Shown: one piece after another, positions 1-6,907 of the stretch | Numbering within the stretch: position 1 is the first letter of the stretch | How the letters are laid out: each line of letters opens with the position of its first letter | Assembly (NCBI GenBank): GCA_028865155.1 | Contig: JAGWKW010000015.1 | Span: 1-13,623, forward strand | Length of the DNA stretch: 13,623 bases | Source: Alphaproteobacteria bacterium | GTDB lineage: Bacteria > Pseudomonadota > Alphaproteobacteria > UBA9219 | Reading direction: 5' to 3' | The notes under the pieces: generated by a model | What the model saw: the letters and a program-made list of their open reading frames with translations, nothing else | The model's database searches: none | What the model was told of the DNA's origin: nothing | Program-made: the position numbers and the translations under genes

Positions 1-215
1 CCATCGATGTGAATTTGAAAACTTACGACGCGCCCGAAACGCTGTACTGCCCCGCCGGGGTTTACGAGATCGTCGAGGAAGGCGGCGCGCCGCGCCTGCA
101 AATCAACGCGCAGAATTGCGTGCATTGCAAAACCTGCGACATCAAAGACCCGACGCAGAATATCGACTGGTGCGTGCCGGAAGGCGGGGGCGGCCCCAAC
201 TATCAGGATATGTAA
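1..215 (+). CDS. Electron transfer flavoprotein-ubiquinone oxidoreductase, C-terminal end (5' truncated by window edge)
   Basis: Only the last ~70 codons are present; the reading frame (codons from base 3) is open to the window edge and ends at TAA 213-215. The visible part is the C-terminal ferredoxin-like domain: a CPAGVYE motif, then a Cys-rich stretch ([16 protein letters not shown]) and the end signature [13 protein letters not shown]. These cysteines are the 4Fe-4S ligands of ETF-QO, which passes electrons from reduced electron-transfer flavoprotein (fatty-acid and amino-acid oxidation) to ubiquinone at the inner membrane. The FAD and quinone-binding parts lie outside the window. The signature is very characteristic, so the family call is firm; the ATG at base 9 is internal, not a start. 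The stop codon abuts the palindromic element at 215-359. Confidence 0.95.
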   Translation, partial: IDVNLKTYDAPETLYCPAGVYEIVEEGGAPRLQINAQNCVHCKTCDIKDPTQNIDWCVPEGGGGPNYQDM

Positions 216-359
216 GAACCCGTCCGCAATCTTGTTATGCCGGGCTGCAAACCGCACTTTTCCCGATTTTTTCTGCTCACGTATGTCAAATACGCTGCGC
301 GAAAAAATCGGGAAAAGCACGATTTTCGCCTCGGCCTAACAAGATTTCGAACGAGTTCT
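215..359. repeat. 145-bp imperfect palindrome between convergent genes
   Basis: Base i pairs with base 574-i without any gap from 215/359 inward, centre at 287. In the outer 59 positions 48 are complementary, including an uninterrupted 17-bp block (CTTTTCCCGATTTTTTC at 257-273 against 301-317) and AATCTTGTTA at 228-237. The centre has a further short stem, CGTAT/ATACG (280-284, 290-294). Five of the eleven outer mismatches would be G-U pairs if the minus strand is transcribed, against two for the plus strand, so a prmC read-through transcript would fold better. The element begins on the last base of the ETF-QO stop codon and ends 13 bp from the prmC stop. It may be a dispersed intergenic palindromic repeat that also ends transcription from both sides; no coding potential is claimed. 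Confidence 0.85.
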
Positions 360-371
360 GGGCACTCAATT

Positions 372-1217
372 TTAAACAAAAGCTGAGATGCAGCGGTCGT
401 TGCCGCTTAAATCCTCGTGAATCTCTATATTTTGAAAGCTGTTTTGCGCGAACAGGGCGGCGACCTGTTGCGCCTGGTCGTGGCCGACTTCGAAGATTGC
501 GAAGCCGTTCGGGTTCAGGAAATTTTTTAATTGCGGGATGAGGTGGCGATAGGGGGCGAGGCCGTCCGCGCCGCCGTCGTGCGCCGCGCGAGGGTCGTGG
601 TCGCGGACTTCGGGCATCAGCGCGGGGATTTCGTCGGTGCGGATATAAGGCGGGTTGCTGACGATGATGTCGAATGTCTCGTCGATGCCGTCGAGCCAGT
701 TTCCGGTGCGGAAGGATGCGCGTTTTTCGAGGCCGAGCGTCGCGGCATTTTGTACCGCCTGTTCGACGGCGCGTGGCGCCAAGTCGATGCCAAGGCCGGA
801 TGCGTTGGGCAGTTCGTGAAGCAGGGATAAAAGCAGGCAGCCCGTACCCGTGCCGAGGTCGAGCAGACGCAGCCTTTCCGTCTTGCGATCTGCAAGGGGT
901 TTCAATGTCGTTTCAATCAGCGTTTCGCTGTCCGGGCGGGGTTCCAGCGTCGCTTCGTTGAGCGCGAAAGGCAAACCCCAGAATTCGCGCATGCCCAAAA
1001 TGCGTGCGACGGGTTCGCGGACTTCGCGGCGGGCGATCAGTTTTTTGATGTGCGCATGTTGTTCGGCGGAAACGCCGTCCCGTGCGCGGGCCAGCATTTG
1101 CGCGCGGTCGAGGTTGAGCGCGGTGCCGATCAAAAGGCGCGCGTCGAAAGACGGGTTGTCGATGCCTGCCGCTTGCAGCCTTTGCGTTGCCGTGGCAAGG
1201 ACGTCCGATAAGGTCAT
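372..1217 (-). CDS. prmC: Peptide chain release factor N5-glutamine methyltransferase PrmC
   Basis: A SAM-dependent methyltransferase that modifies the glutamine of the GGQ motif in release factors RF1 and RF2, which speeds peptide release on the ribosome. The 281-residue product has the family length and architecture: an N-terminal helical substrate-recognition domain (about 1-100, with the REPVARILGMREFWGLPF segment at 67-84), SAM-binding motif I LDLGTGTGC at 119-127 and the catalytic NPPY at 188-191 that holds the glutamine amide. Its substrate gene prfA is nearby on the same strand (1822-2889), but the two are separated by an opposite-strand small gene and a palindrome-rich gap, so prmC probably has its own promoter in 1218-1540. 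No good Shine-Dalgarno is visible before the ATG at 1217; no better in-frame start was found. Confidence 0.95.
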   Translation of the reverse strand: MTLSDVLATATQRLQAAGIDNPSFDARLLIGTALNLDRAQMLARARDGVSAEQHAHIKKLIARREVREPVARILGMREFWGLPFALNEATLEPRPDSETLIETTLKPLADRKTERLRLLDLGTGTGCLLLSLLHELPNASGLGIDLAPRAVEQAVQNAATLGLEKRASFRTGNWLDGIDETFDIIVSNPPYIRTDEIPALMPEVRDHDPRAAHDGGADGLAPYRHLIPQLKNFLNPNGFAIFEVGHDQAQQVAALFAQNSFQNIEIHEDLSGNDRCISAFV

Positions 1218-1276
1218 TTCGATTTTCTGGTTGGTTATTCTGTCGTTCTTATATCCTCGCTTGCCGGAATAAAAAA

Positions 1277-1415
1277 GTAGCGCGCGCTACCGGACGCCTG
1301 CGTGTAAAGCAGGCGACCGCATGCGGTCTGCGGCGGAAAGCCTCCTTTCGATACCCTCTCTTCCCGGGATGGGGGGAAGGGGCTTCCGGCCTGCGCATTC
1401 GCTGCCATGCGAATG
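1277..1415. repeat. Palindrome cluster in the gap upstream of prmC
   Basis: The 325-bp stretch 1218-1542 has no convincing gene. Within it lies a series of inverted repeats: perfect 14-bp GTAGCGCGCGCTAC (1277-1290); GCCTGC/GCAGGC (1296-1301, 1309-1314); an immediately adjacent perfect 14-bp GACCGCATGCGGTC (1315-1328); an imperfect CGGAAAGCC/GGCTTCCG pair (1334-1342, 1381-1388) enclosing a pyrimidine/purine stem around TTCCCGGGA; and CATTCGC/GCGAATG (1396-1402, 1409-1415). Packed hairpins like these are typical of mosaic intergenic repeats. It could affect prmC expression as a 5' leader on the minus strand; this is inference. Genome-wide copy number is unknown. Confidence 0.6.
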
Positions 1416-1478
1416 TGGGAAAATTCATACAACAATAATGTGAAAAATGCAAGATGTTTTTGGTTAAAAATGGTCGGG

Positions 1479-1501
1479 GCGCGCGTTTTGTTTTCGCGCG
1501 C
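1479..1501 (+). repeat. GC-rich stem-loop upstream of the small membrane-protein gene
   Basis: GCGCGCG (1479-1485) and CGCGCGC (1495-1501) form a 7-bp perfect stem around a nine-base T-rich loop. It lies 41 bp before the start at 1543. It is not followed by a U-run on the plus strand, so it is not a canonical terminator. It may be part of the same palindrome-rich region or a leader hairpin. Confidence 0.5.
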
Positions 1502-1542
1502 GGATGTGCGAAGCTTTTTGCGGATAACAGGGAGATATTAAT

Positions 1543-1815
1543 ATGGTTCCCACGCCAAGAATGAGCAGGCAAAGGCGGGCGGAAAATTTTTCGGGCGGGG
1601 ATTCTGGGCCACCGCGCGTCTCCGGAGACATGCGGCCGCTGACCAAAATGCCGTGGGAGGCCATGATCTTCGGCGCCGCGGCATGGGCAGCGCTGATTTA
1701 CGGATGCATTTATATCATGGGCGAAACGGCTGCTCCTGAGCAGCAAGCGACAAGGCCGAATGTTTCCGTTGTCGCCAAGCCTGTGCCGGGAAAAATCGCG
1801 TCGCCGCAGCCTTGA
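1543..1815 (+). CDS. Small predicted single-pass membrane protein, function unknown
   Basis: I do not recognise the family. The 90-residue product has a basic N-terminal part (arginines at 7, 10-12, 25, 31), one strongly hydrophobic segment at about 39-60 (WEAMIFGAAAWAALIYGCIYIMG region), then a polar tail ending in proline- and lysine-containing sequence. By the positive-inside rule the N-terminus should be cytoplasmic and the ~30-residue tail periplasmic. Support for a real gene: a good Shine-Dalgarno AGGGAG at 1529-1534 eight bases before the ATG, a plausible membrane topology, and an end that stops just 6 bp short of the convergent prfA stop. It is also the only gene-like frame between prfA and prmC. 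No terminator separates it from prfA, so transcripts may overlap. Confidence 0.7.
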   Translation: MVPTPRMSRQRRAENFSGGDSGPPRVSGDMRPLTKMPWEAMIFGAAAWAALIYGCIYIMGETAAPEQQATRPNVSVVAKPVPGKIASPQP

Positions 1816-1821
1816 GCAAAT

Positions 1822-2889
1822 TTATCCCGCGTTGAGCGCGGCGAGTTTTTCGGCTTCGTCGCGCTGGATCAGCTCGTCGATGAAGGCGTCGAGTCCGGTT
1901 CCGTTGACGACTTCGTCGATGTTGTAAAGCGTCATTTCGATGCGGTGGTCGGACACGCGGCCCTGCGGGAAGTTGTAGGTGCGGATGCGTTCGGACCGGT
2001 CGCCCGTGCCGACCTGGCTTTTGCGTTCGGCCGCATGGGCGGATTTGCGCGCGGTATCCTGCTGTTCATATAAACGTGCGCGCAAAATCTTCATCGCCTT
2101 GGCGCGGTTCTTGATCTGCGAGCGTTCTTCCTGCATCGCCACAACGATGCCCGACGGCATATGGGTGATGCGCACCGCGCTTTCGGTTTTGTTGACGTGC
2201 TGGCCGCCCGCGCCGGAGGCGCGATAAACGTCGATTTTCAGGTCTTTTTCGTCGATATGGACATCGACATCCTCCATTTCGGGCAGCACGGCCACGGTCG
2301 CGGTCGAGGTATGGACGCGGCCCTGATTTTCCGTTTGCGGCACGCGCTGGACGCGATGCACGCCGGATTCGAATTTCAGGCGCGCGAACACGCCACGCCC
2401 GCTGATTTCGGCCACGCCTTCCTTGAGGCCGCCAAGGTCGCTCTCGGACATTTCCATGACTTCGAACTTCCAGCCGCGAACGCCCGCATATTTGCGGTAC
2501 ATGTCGAACAATAGGGCCGCGAACAAAGCGGCTTCGGTGCCGCCCGCTCCTGCGCGGATTTCGAGGATCGCGTTGCGTTCGTCGGCGATATCCTTGGGCA
2601 GGAGCATTTTCTGCACCTGCAATTCAAGTTCGGGAATGCGTGGGCGCAAGCGTTCGATTTCCTGCTTCGCTTCCGTTGCCATGTCCGGGTCGGACAGCAG
2701 GCTTTGCGCGTCGGCGAGTTCCTTCTTTGCGCGGTTCAGGCCGGAAATGGCGTCGCAGACGGGGGTCAGTTCGGCATATTCCTTGGACAGTTTCGCGAAC
2801 TGGTCGGGCGTGACGTTCGGCTGCGACAAAGCGTCGCGCAATTCGTCATGCCGCGCAAGGACGCGGGACAAGGTTTCGGCAAGGTACAT
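1822..2889 (-). CDS. prfA: Peptide chain release factor 1 (RF1)
   Basis: Class I release factor that reads UAA and UAG in the ribosomal A site and triggers hydrolysis of peptidyl-tRNA. The 355-residue product is of normal length. N-terminal helical domain about 1-100; the stop-codon recognition region carries RVPQTENQGRVHTSTATVAVLPE with the P-x-T tripeptide as PQT at 184-186 (PAT in E. coli); the catalytic GGQ is at 228-230 in SGAGGQHVNKTESAVR, and its glutamine is the PrmC target. The RF1-type P-x-T rather than the SPF of RF2 identifies the paralogue. The gene starts 6 bp after the stop of the unknown 171-residue gene, which suggests cotranscription and translational coupling, because no strong Shine-Dalgarno is seen at its own start. 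Confidence 0.97.
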   Translation of the reverse strand: MYLAETLSRVLARHDELRDALSQPNVTPDQFAKLSKEYAELTPVCDAISGLNRAKKELADAQSLLSDPDMATEAKQEIERLRPRIPELELQVQKMLLPKDIADERNAILEIRAGAGGTEAALFAALLFDMYRKYAGVRGWKFEVMEMSESDLGGLKEGVAEISGRGVFARLKFESGVHRVQRVPQTENQGRVHTSTATVAVLPEMEDVDVHIDEKDLKIDVYRASGAGGQHVNKTESAVRITHMPSGIVVAMQEERSQIKNRAKAMKILRARLYEQQDTARKSAHAAERKSQVGTGDRSERIRTYNFPQGRVSDHRIEMTLYNIDEVVNGTGLDAFIDELIQRDEAEKLAALNAG

Positions 2890-2895
2890 AACGGA

Positions 2896-3411
2896 TCAGG
2901 CGCAGGCAGGGGATGGGATCAAGCGAGCCATAATGTTTTCGTGCATTTTCACGGCTGTGTCCAGTGCTGCGCCGGTGCGCTCCACCAGCTTGGGGATGTG
3001 GGCAAGTTGCTGCTGGACGTAACGATCGTTGGCGCCGGGCGGGGTAAGTGTTTGGTTGGCGGCGCGTTTGAAAAGCGGTGCAAGCTGAAGCGCCAGAGCC
3101 GCATGGGCTTCATACCATTCGTGAGAACCGGCGCGGTGTGTGTGCGAAAGTTCTTTGATCGCGGCAAGGCACGCTTCGACGGTCTTGAACTCCTTTGTTT
3201 CGTTTAAGGGTGTGACAGGTTCGCCATTATTTCGGGCAAAATCCTTTATATCCTTATACGCTTTCGAGTTTTCGACTTTCTTTTGCAGACGAACCCACTT
3301 GGTCGTCGAAGACGCAAGGTTTGAAAAAGCCCGGCGCAACTCCTTGGCAGACGCTTTGAGCTTGCGTTGTTTCTCCCATTTGGCGTGAGCCAATGCAATA
3401 TGTGCAAGCAT
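2896..3411 (-). CDS. Hypothetical 171-residue basic, helix-rich protein
   Basis: Not recognised. The product is rich in Lys, Ala, Glu and Arg in a pattern suggesting a soluble alpha-helical protein: a basic N-terminal helix (about 8-30), the KWVRLQKKVENSKAYKDIKDFARNN segment, and C-terminal helices (about 75-165). No signal peptide, membrane segment or catalytic motif is visible. Start ATG 3411 is supported by GAGGA (3421-3425) nine bases upstream. The gene lies between ispG (58 bp upstream, AT-rich spacer) and prfA (6 bp downstream). In many alphaproteobacteria hisS occupies this position; here it is absent. Its own DNA, especially 3220-3300, looks more AT-rich than its neighbours, so it may be a later insertion into the operon. 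Real gene likely because of spacing, SD and open frame; function unknown. Confidence 0.72.
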   Translation of the reverse strand: MLAHIALAHAKWEKQRKLKASAKELRRAFSNLASSTTKWVRLQKKVENSKAYKDIKDFARNNGEPVTPLNETKEFKTVEACLAAIKELSHTHRAGSHEWYEAHAALALQLAPLFKRAANQTLTPPGANDRYVQQQLAHIPKLVERTGAALDTAVKMHENIMARLIPSPACA

Positions 3412-3430
3412 AATATGCCGTCCTCGTTAT

Positions 3431-3465
3431 ATATTTATTCTATATGTTTATTCTAATTCTAATTC
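3431..3465. repeat. AT-rich short tandem/direct repeats between ispG and the hypothetical gene
   Basis: In plus-strand reading TTTATTCTA occurs at 3434-3442 and again at 3447-3455, and the second copy runs into ATTCTA units (3450-3455, 3456-3461) plus a partial third unit (3462-3465). The 58-bp spacer is almost free of G and C, unlike the flanking coding DNA. On the minus strand it contains TATA-like stretches and could hold a promoter for the downstream gene, but no clear -35 box is present. Confidence 0.55.
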
Positions 3466-3469
3466 GTCT

Positions 3470-4618
3470 TTATTCCGCCGCGCTTTCGAGCTTGTCTTTC
3501 TCGGCTGCGATTTCGGCGGCTTTCTTTTCGACCAGCTCGACGAGATGGCCGACGATGTCTTCGTTCTGCAAACGGTGCGCGGTCTGGCCCGCGATGTAAA
3601 TCTGGTGCGTGCCCTTGCCGCCGCCGGTCAGGCCGATGTCGGTCATCATCGCCTCGCCGGGGCCGTTGACGACGCAGCCGATCACCGACACCGTCATCGG
3701 CGTCGTGATGTGCGACAGCCGTTCTTCCAGCACTTCGACCGTCTTGATGACGTTAAAATTCTGCCGCGCGCAGGACGGGCACGAAATGACCGTGACGCCG
3801 CGCCGGCGCAGGCCGAGCGATTTCAGGATGTCGTAGCCGACTTTGACTTCCTCGACCGGGTCGGCCGACAGTGACACGCGCATCGTGTCGCCGATGCCCG
3901 CCCACAGCAGAGAGCCGAGGCCGATCGAGCTTTTGATCGTGCCCGCGCGAAGCCCGCCCGCTTCGGTAATGCCGATATGGAGCGGGTAATCGCAAGCGTC
4001 GGCCAGAGCCTGATAGGACGCCACGGCAAGGAAAACGTCCGACGCCTTGACGCTGATCTTGAAGTCGAAGAAATCATGATCTTCGAGGATTTTGGCATGC
4101 CGCATCGCGCTTTCGACCATCGCGTCGGGGCAGGGCTCGCCGTATTTTTCCAGCAGTTCATGTTCAAGCGATCCGGCATTGACGCCGATGCGCATGGCGC
4201 AGCCATGGTCTTTGGCGGCCTGCACGACTTCCTTGACGCGGTCTTCGGAGCCGATATTGCCCGGGTTGATGCGCAGGCACGCAGCACCCGCCTTGGCGGC
4301 TTCGATGCCGCGCTTGTAATGGAAATGGATGTCGGCGACCAGCGGCACGTTGACGGCTTTGACGATGTCCTTGAGCGCGGCGGTCGAAGCTTCGTCGGGG
4401 CAGGACACGCGCACGATGTCGGCGCCCGCTTCGGCCGCCGCGTTGACTTGCGCGATCGTCGCCGCTGCGTCGCTCGTCAGCGTGTTGGTCATCGTCTGCA
4501 CGCTGATCGGCGCGTCGCCGCCCACGGCCACGTTGCCGACCATGATCTGGCGGCTTTTGCGGCGCACGATTTGCCGCCACGGGCGATAGGCTTGGGCGTC
4601 GGAATGATCTGCGGACAT
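3470..4618 (-). CDS. ispG: 4-hydroxy-3-methylbut-2-en-1-yl diphosphate synthase (IspG/GcpE)
   Basis: Iron-sulfur enzyme of the non-mevalonate (MEP) isoprenoid pathway that reductively opens methylerythritol cyclodiphosphate to HMBPP in the cytosol. From the chosen start the product is 382 residues, normal for the short bacterial form. The N-terminal TIM-barrel part contains VQTMTNT, RVSCPDE and [11 protein letters not shown]; the C-terminal reductase part holds the three cluster cysteines, CPSC at about 280-283 and C315 in [10 protein letters not shown], with the conserved glutamate at 322. Start choice: an ATG also exists at 4633, but the AAGGAG ribosome binding site (4625-4630) sits between the two and is six bases from ATG 4618, so 4618 is preferred. 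It follows rodZ by 22 bp. Confidence 0.96.
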   Translation of the reverse strand: MSADHSDAQAYRPWRQIVRRKSRQIMVGNVAVGGDAPISVQTMTNTLTSDAAATIAQVNAAAEAGADIVRVSCPDEASTAALKDIVKAVNVPLVADIHFHYKRGIEAAKAGAACLRINPGNIGSEDRVKEVVQAAKDHGCAMRIGVNAGSLEHELLEKYGEPCPDAMVESAMRHAKILEDHDFFDFKISVKASDVFLAVASYQALADACDYPLHIGITEAGGLRAGTIKSSIGLGSLLWAGIGDTMRVSLSADPVEEVKVGYDILKSLGLRRRGVTVISCPSCARQNFNVIKTVEVLEERLSHITTPMTVSVIGCVVNGPGEAMMTDIGLTGGGKGTHQIYIAGQTAHRLQNEDIVGHLVELVEKKAAEIAAEKDKLESAAE

Positions 4619-4624
4619 TTTTAA

Positions 4625-4630
4625 CTCCTT
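4625..4630 (-). promoter_or_regulatory. Shine-Dalgarno that fixes the ispG start
   Basis: On the minus strand AAGGAG is followed by TTAAAA and ATG (4618-4616). An alternative ATG (4633-4631) lies directly upstream of this site and would need to translate through it, which argues for the shorter start. Confidence 0.75.
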
Positions 4631-4640
4631 CATACGAAAT

Positions 4641-5822
4641 TTATTGGTCGCCGGACATCATGTCCGGGCCGAGCGGGATGTCGCGCACGACATGCGGCGC
4701 GCCGGACGAAATTTTCGGCAGGGTCTGGCCGGCGCGCGTCAGCGTGATGCCGCTGCCGTTGCCTGTGGTCAGGCGCAAACCCGGCCTGTCCGGCACGCGG
4801 TAGCTGTCGCCCGGTTTCAGGACATGGTCGAATACGGCCGTGCCATCCGGGTCGGTGATGAGGACCCAGCTGCTTTGCGTCGCGTGGATGACGAGGCCCG
4901 AAGCGTTGTCGGCGCTGCCGTAAATTTTGGTCTTGGGCGGTTTGGGCGCGGCGGGTTTTGCCGCCGGCTTGGCGTCTTTCGTTTCGGCAGTCTCCGCCGC
5001 TTTCGGTTCCGCGGCGGTCTTGGCTTCTTTGGTTTCTTTGATGTCTTTGTCTGCCGCTGCCACGTGGGCGTCGGGCTGCCTGCCTGTCACTTCGATGCCT
5101 GCAGCGGGCGGAAGCGGCGATGCGGCTTGGGCCGCGCTTTGCATCGGGGCGGCGGATGCCGTCGCGGCAGGCGCCGGTGTCGAAACGGATGCGGAAACGG
5201 GCGCAGTCAGCCCGGCGGCGGCGCCCGAAGCGGCGACGGAGGGTGCGGGCACGATCTGCTGCGCGGTGGGCAGCGGCGGCGGCGCGTTGCTCGCGCGGCG
5301 GTTGGAAGCCGACAGGCCGTACCAGATCGCATAGACGAACAAAGCCGCGACGAGCGCGCCGACCATGATAAGCCCCGACGGCGCGCGGCCTTCGGTCAGC
5401 GGCGTGGGCATCGTAAGGACCGGTTCCTTGCGGCGGCCCGCCATTTCGTAGCGGTAGCGTTCGCCGGCATCCTTGACGCCGAGAAAATCGGCGTAGGTGC
5501 GCAGGAAGCCGATAATGTAGGTGTCGGCCGGGAACTGGTCGTAATGGCTGTTTTCGAGCGCGATCAGGAAGTTCGGCTTGATGCACAGATATTCAGCGAT
5601 GGCGTAAAGGTCTTCGCCGCGGTCGAGCCGCGCCTGACGCAGGGCATCGCCGATGCGTTCGCTTCTCGGGTGCGGCTTCGCCGCTCCCGGCCGCCGTGTT
5701 TCCGGCTGGGGTTCTGCCGGTGTCTCTTTGGGAATGGCGACGACGCGCGCGGGCGCTGGTTCCTGCGCGTGCTGAGGCGGCGGCGTGGGCGAAGCCGTTT
5801 TTTTCCGTCGGTTTCCGGACAT
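4641..5822 (-). CDS. rodZ: RodZ-like cytoskeletal membrane protein (HTH / TM / DUF4115)
   Basis: Predicted bitopic inner-membrane protein of the RodZ family, which links the MreB cytoskeleton to the cell-wall elongation machinery. Domain order in the 393-residue product: a proline-rich N-terminal extension (1-50); a HTH_25-type helix-turn-helix (about 57-118, [24 protein letters not shown]... to [11 protein letters not shown]), which in RodZ binds MreB; one transmembrane helix (about 149-171, [20 protein letters not shown]); a long periplasmic linker of Ala, Pro, Thr and Lys (about 172-298, with a [21 protein letters not shown] charged part); and a C-terminal beta domain of DUF4115 type (about 299-375, with [28 protein letters not shown]). 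RodZ upstream of ispG is a common arrangement. No strong SD is visible; the start codon lies in a repeated ATGTCCGG and just after a small hairpin. Confidence 0.9.
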   Translation of the reverse strand: MSGNRRKKTASPTPPPQHAQEPAPARVVAIPKETPAEPQPETRRPGAAKPHPRSERIGDALRQARLDRGEDLYAIAEYLCIKPNFLIALENSHYDQFPADTYIIGFLRTYADFLGVKDAGERYRYEMAGRRKEPVLTMPTPLTEGRAPSGLIMVGALVAALFVYAIWYGLSASNRRASNAPPPLPTAQQIVPAPSVAASGAAAGLTAPVSASVSTPAPAATASAAPMQSAAQAASPLPPAAGIEVTGRQPDAHVAAADKDIKETKEAKTAAEPKAAETAETKDAKPAAKPAAPKPPKTKIYGSADNASGLVIHATQSSWVLITDPDGTAVFDHVLKPGDSYRVPDRPGLRLTTGNGSGITLTRAGQTLPKISSGAPHVVRDIPLGPDMMSGDQ

Positions 5823-5826
5823 GGCC

Positions 5827-5844
5827 GGACATTAGAAGATGTCC
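5827..5844 (-). promoter_or_regulatory. Small hairpin immediately before the rodZ start
   Basis: GGACAT (5827-5832) and ATGTCC (5839-5844) form a perfect 6-bp stem with a six-base loop, four bases upstream of the start codon, where an SD would normally lie. The 3' arm sequence ATGTCCGG is repeated across the start codon itself, so alternative pairing of the start region is possible. This could limit translation; it is inference from one sequence only. Confidence 0.35.
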
Positions 5845-5896
5845 AGAAAAAACGCAAATAGTTACAGGGCCGGAAATGCGGCCAAAAAACGGCTTT

Positions 5897-6907
5897 TTAC
5901 CTGTTTTCCAAGGCTTTTTCGGCTTGTTCGACAAGCTCGGCCAGGATTTCGGCCACAGGCTGTTCGCGGGCCACCATCCCGACGCTTTGCCCGGCCATGA
6001 CCGAGCCGTTTTCGACATCGCCCTCGATGACCGCGCGGCGCAGGGCTCCGGCCCAGAAATGCTCGATCTCCAGCTGGGCTTCTTCCTTAGTCAGTTCGCC
6101 TTTGTCGAAGCGCGCGACGACTTCGCGCTGCTTGTCCATGAAACGTTTGCCGCCTTCGTTGGCGATGGCGCGCACGGGAATGACCGGAAAGCGCGGGTCG
6201 AGCTGCACCGAAGGCACGGCGTCGCGCGCGGCGGCGCGGATGAAGGCCTGTTTGAAGTTCGGGTGCGCGATGCATTCGGTGGCGCAGACGAAGCGGGTGC
6301 CAAGCTGCACGCCGGACGCGCCCATTTCGAGATAGGACAAAATGGCTTCGCCGCGCCCGATGCCGCCCGCGACGAAAACCGGAACGTCGCGGATCTGGGG
6401 CAGGATTTCCTGCGCCAGCACCGACGTGCTGACCGGGCCGATGTGGCCGCCCGCTTCCATGCCTTCGATGATGAGCGCGTCCGCGCCCATGCGGATGAGT
6501 TTTTTGCCAAGCGGCGCGGTGGGGGTGAAGCACATCAGCTTCGCGCCGCCGGACCTAATTTTTTTGATCGCAGGCGCGGGCGGCAATCCGCCCGCCAGCA
6601 CGATATGCGTAACTTTTTCGGCAAGGCAGACATCGATCAGCTCGTCGAGCTGCGGGTGCATCGTGATGAGGTTCACGCCGAACGGTTTTTGCGTCAGCGC
6701 TTTCGTGCCCTGGATTTCGGCGCGCAGCAGGTCGGGCGACATCGAACCGCATGCGATGGTGCCGAAACCGCCCGCGTTCGACAAAGCCGCAACCAGATGC
6801 CGTTCGGAAACCCACGACATCGCGCCGCCCATAATGGCCAGCGGTGTGCCGAGAAAATCGCAGCCGCGCTGCCACAAATGCTGGAGGGAGGGGGAAACCG
6901 TCACCAT
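5897..6907 (-). CDS. NAD(P)H-dependent flavin oxidoreductase / nitronate monooxygenase family
   Basis: FMN-dependent TIM-barrel enzyme of the 2-nitropropane dioxygenase (nitronate monooxygenase) family, which also includes FabK-type enoyl-ACP reductases. In the 336-residue product the visible signatures are PLAIMGGAMSWVSERHLVAALSNAGGFGTIA (21-51, N-terminal barrel strand), PFGVNL (75-80), EGMEAGGHIGP (148-158, with the conserved His155), VFVAGGIGRGEAI (177-189) and GVQLGTRF (199-206), the phosphate/flavin-binding segments. The exact substrate cannot be read from sequence. The start ATG at 6907 overlaps the stop of the upstream short-chain dehydrogenase gene by 7 bp, a strong sign of translational coupling. 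A 74-bp gap precedes rodZ, without a clear terminator. Confidence 0.9.
   Translation of the reverse strand: MVTVSPSLQHLWQRGCDFLGTPLAIMGGAMSWVSERHLVAALSNAGGFGTIACGSMSPDLLRAEIQGTKALTQKPFGVNLITMHPQLDELIDVCLAEKVTHIVLAGGLPPAPAIKKIRSGGAKLMCFTPTAPLGKKLIRMGADALIIEGMEAGGHIGPVSTSVLAQEILPQIRDVPVFVAGGIGRGEAILSYLEMGASGVQLGTRFVCATECIAHPNFKQAFIRAAARDAVPSVQLDPRFPVIPVRAIANEGGKRFMDKQREVVARFDKGELTKEEAQLEIEHFWAGALRRAVIEGDVENGSVMAGQSVGMVAREQPVAEILAELVEQAEKALENR

Noticed and set aside
116..541. A 141-codon plus-strand frame across the 145-bp palindrome
   Set aside because: It starts inside ETF-QO, crosses the palindromic element and ends inside prmC; the openness is a by-product of the repeat.
1249..1746. A 165-codon minus-strand frame in the prmC upstream gap
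   Set aside because: Runs through the palindrome cluster and opposite the small membrane gene; no SD, composition typical of noncoding GC-rich DNA.
1823..1845. Hairpin in the last codons of prfA as a terminator
   Set aside because: A 5-bp CCGCG/CGCGG stem exists, but it is inside coding sequence and no T-run follows.
4644..5861. A 405-codon plus-strand frame opposite rodZ
   Set aside because: Arg/Gly-rich complement of the Ala/Pro-rich RodZ linker; the minus-strand HTH, TM and C-terminal domain are clear.
5868..5883. GGCCG/CGGCC stem after the oxidoreductase gene as a terminator
   Set aside because: Short stem with no U-run on the minus strand; not enough to claim that transcription stops before rodZ.
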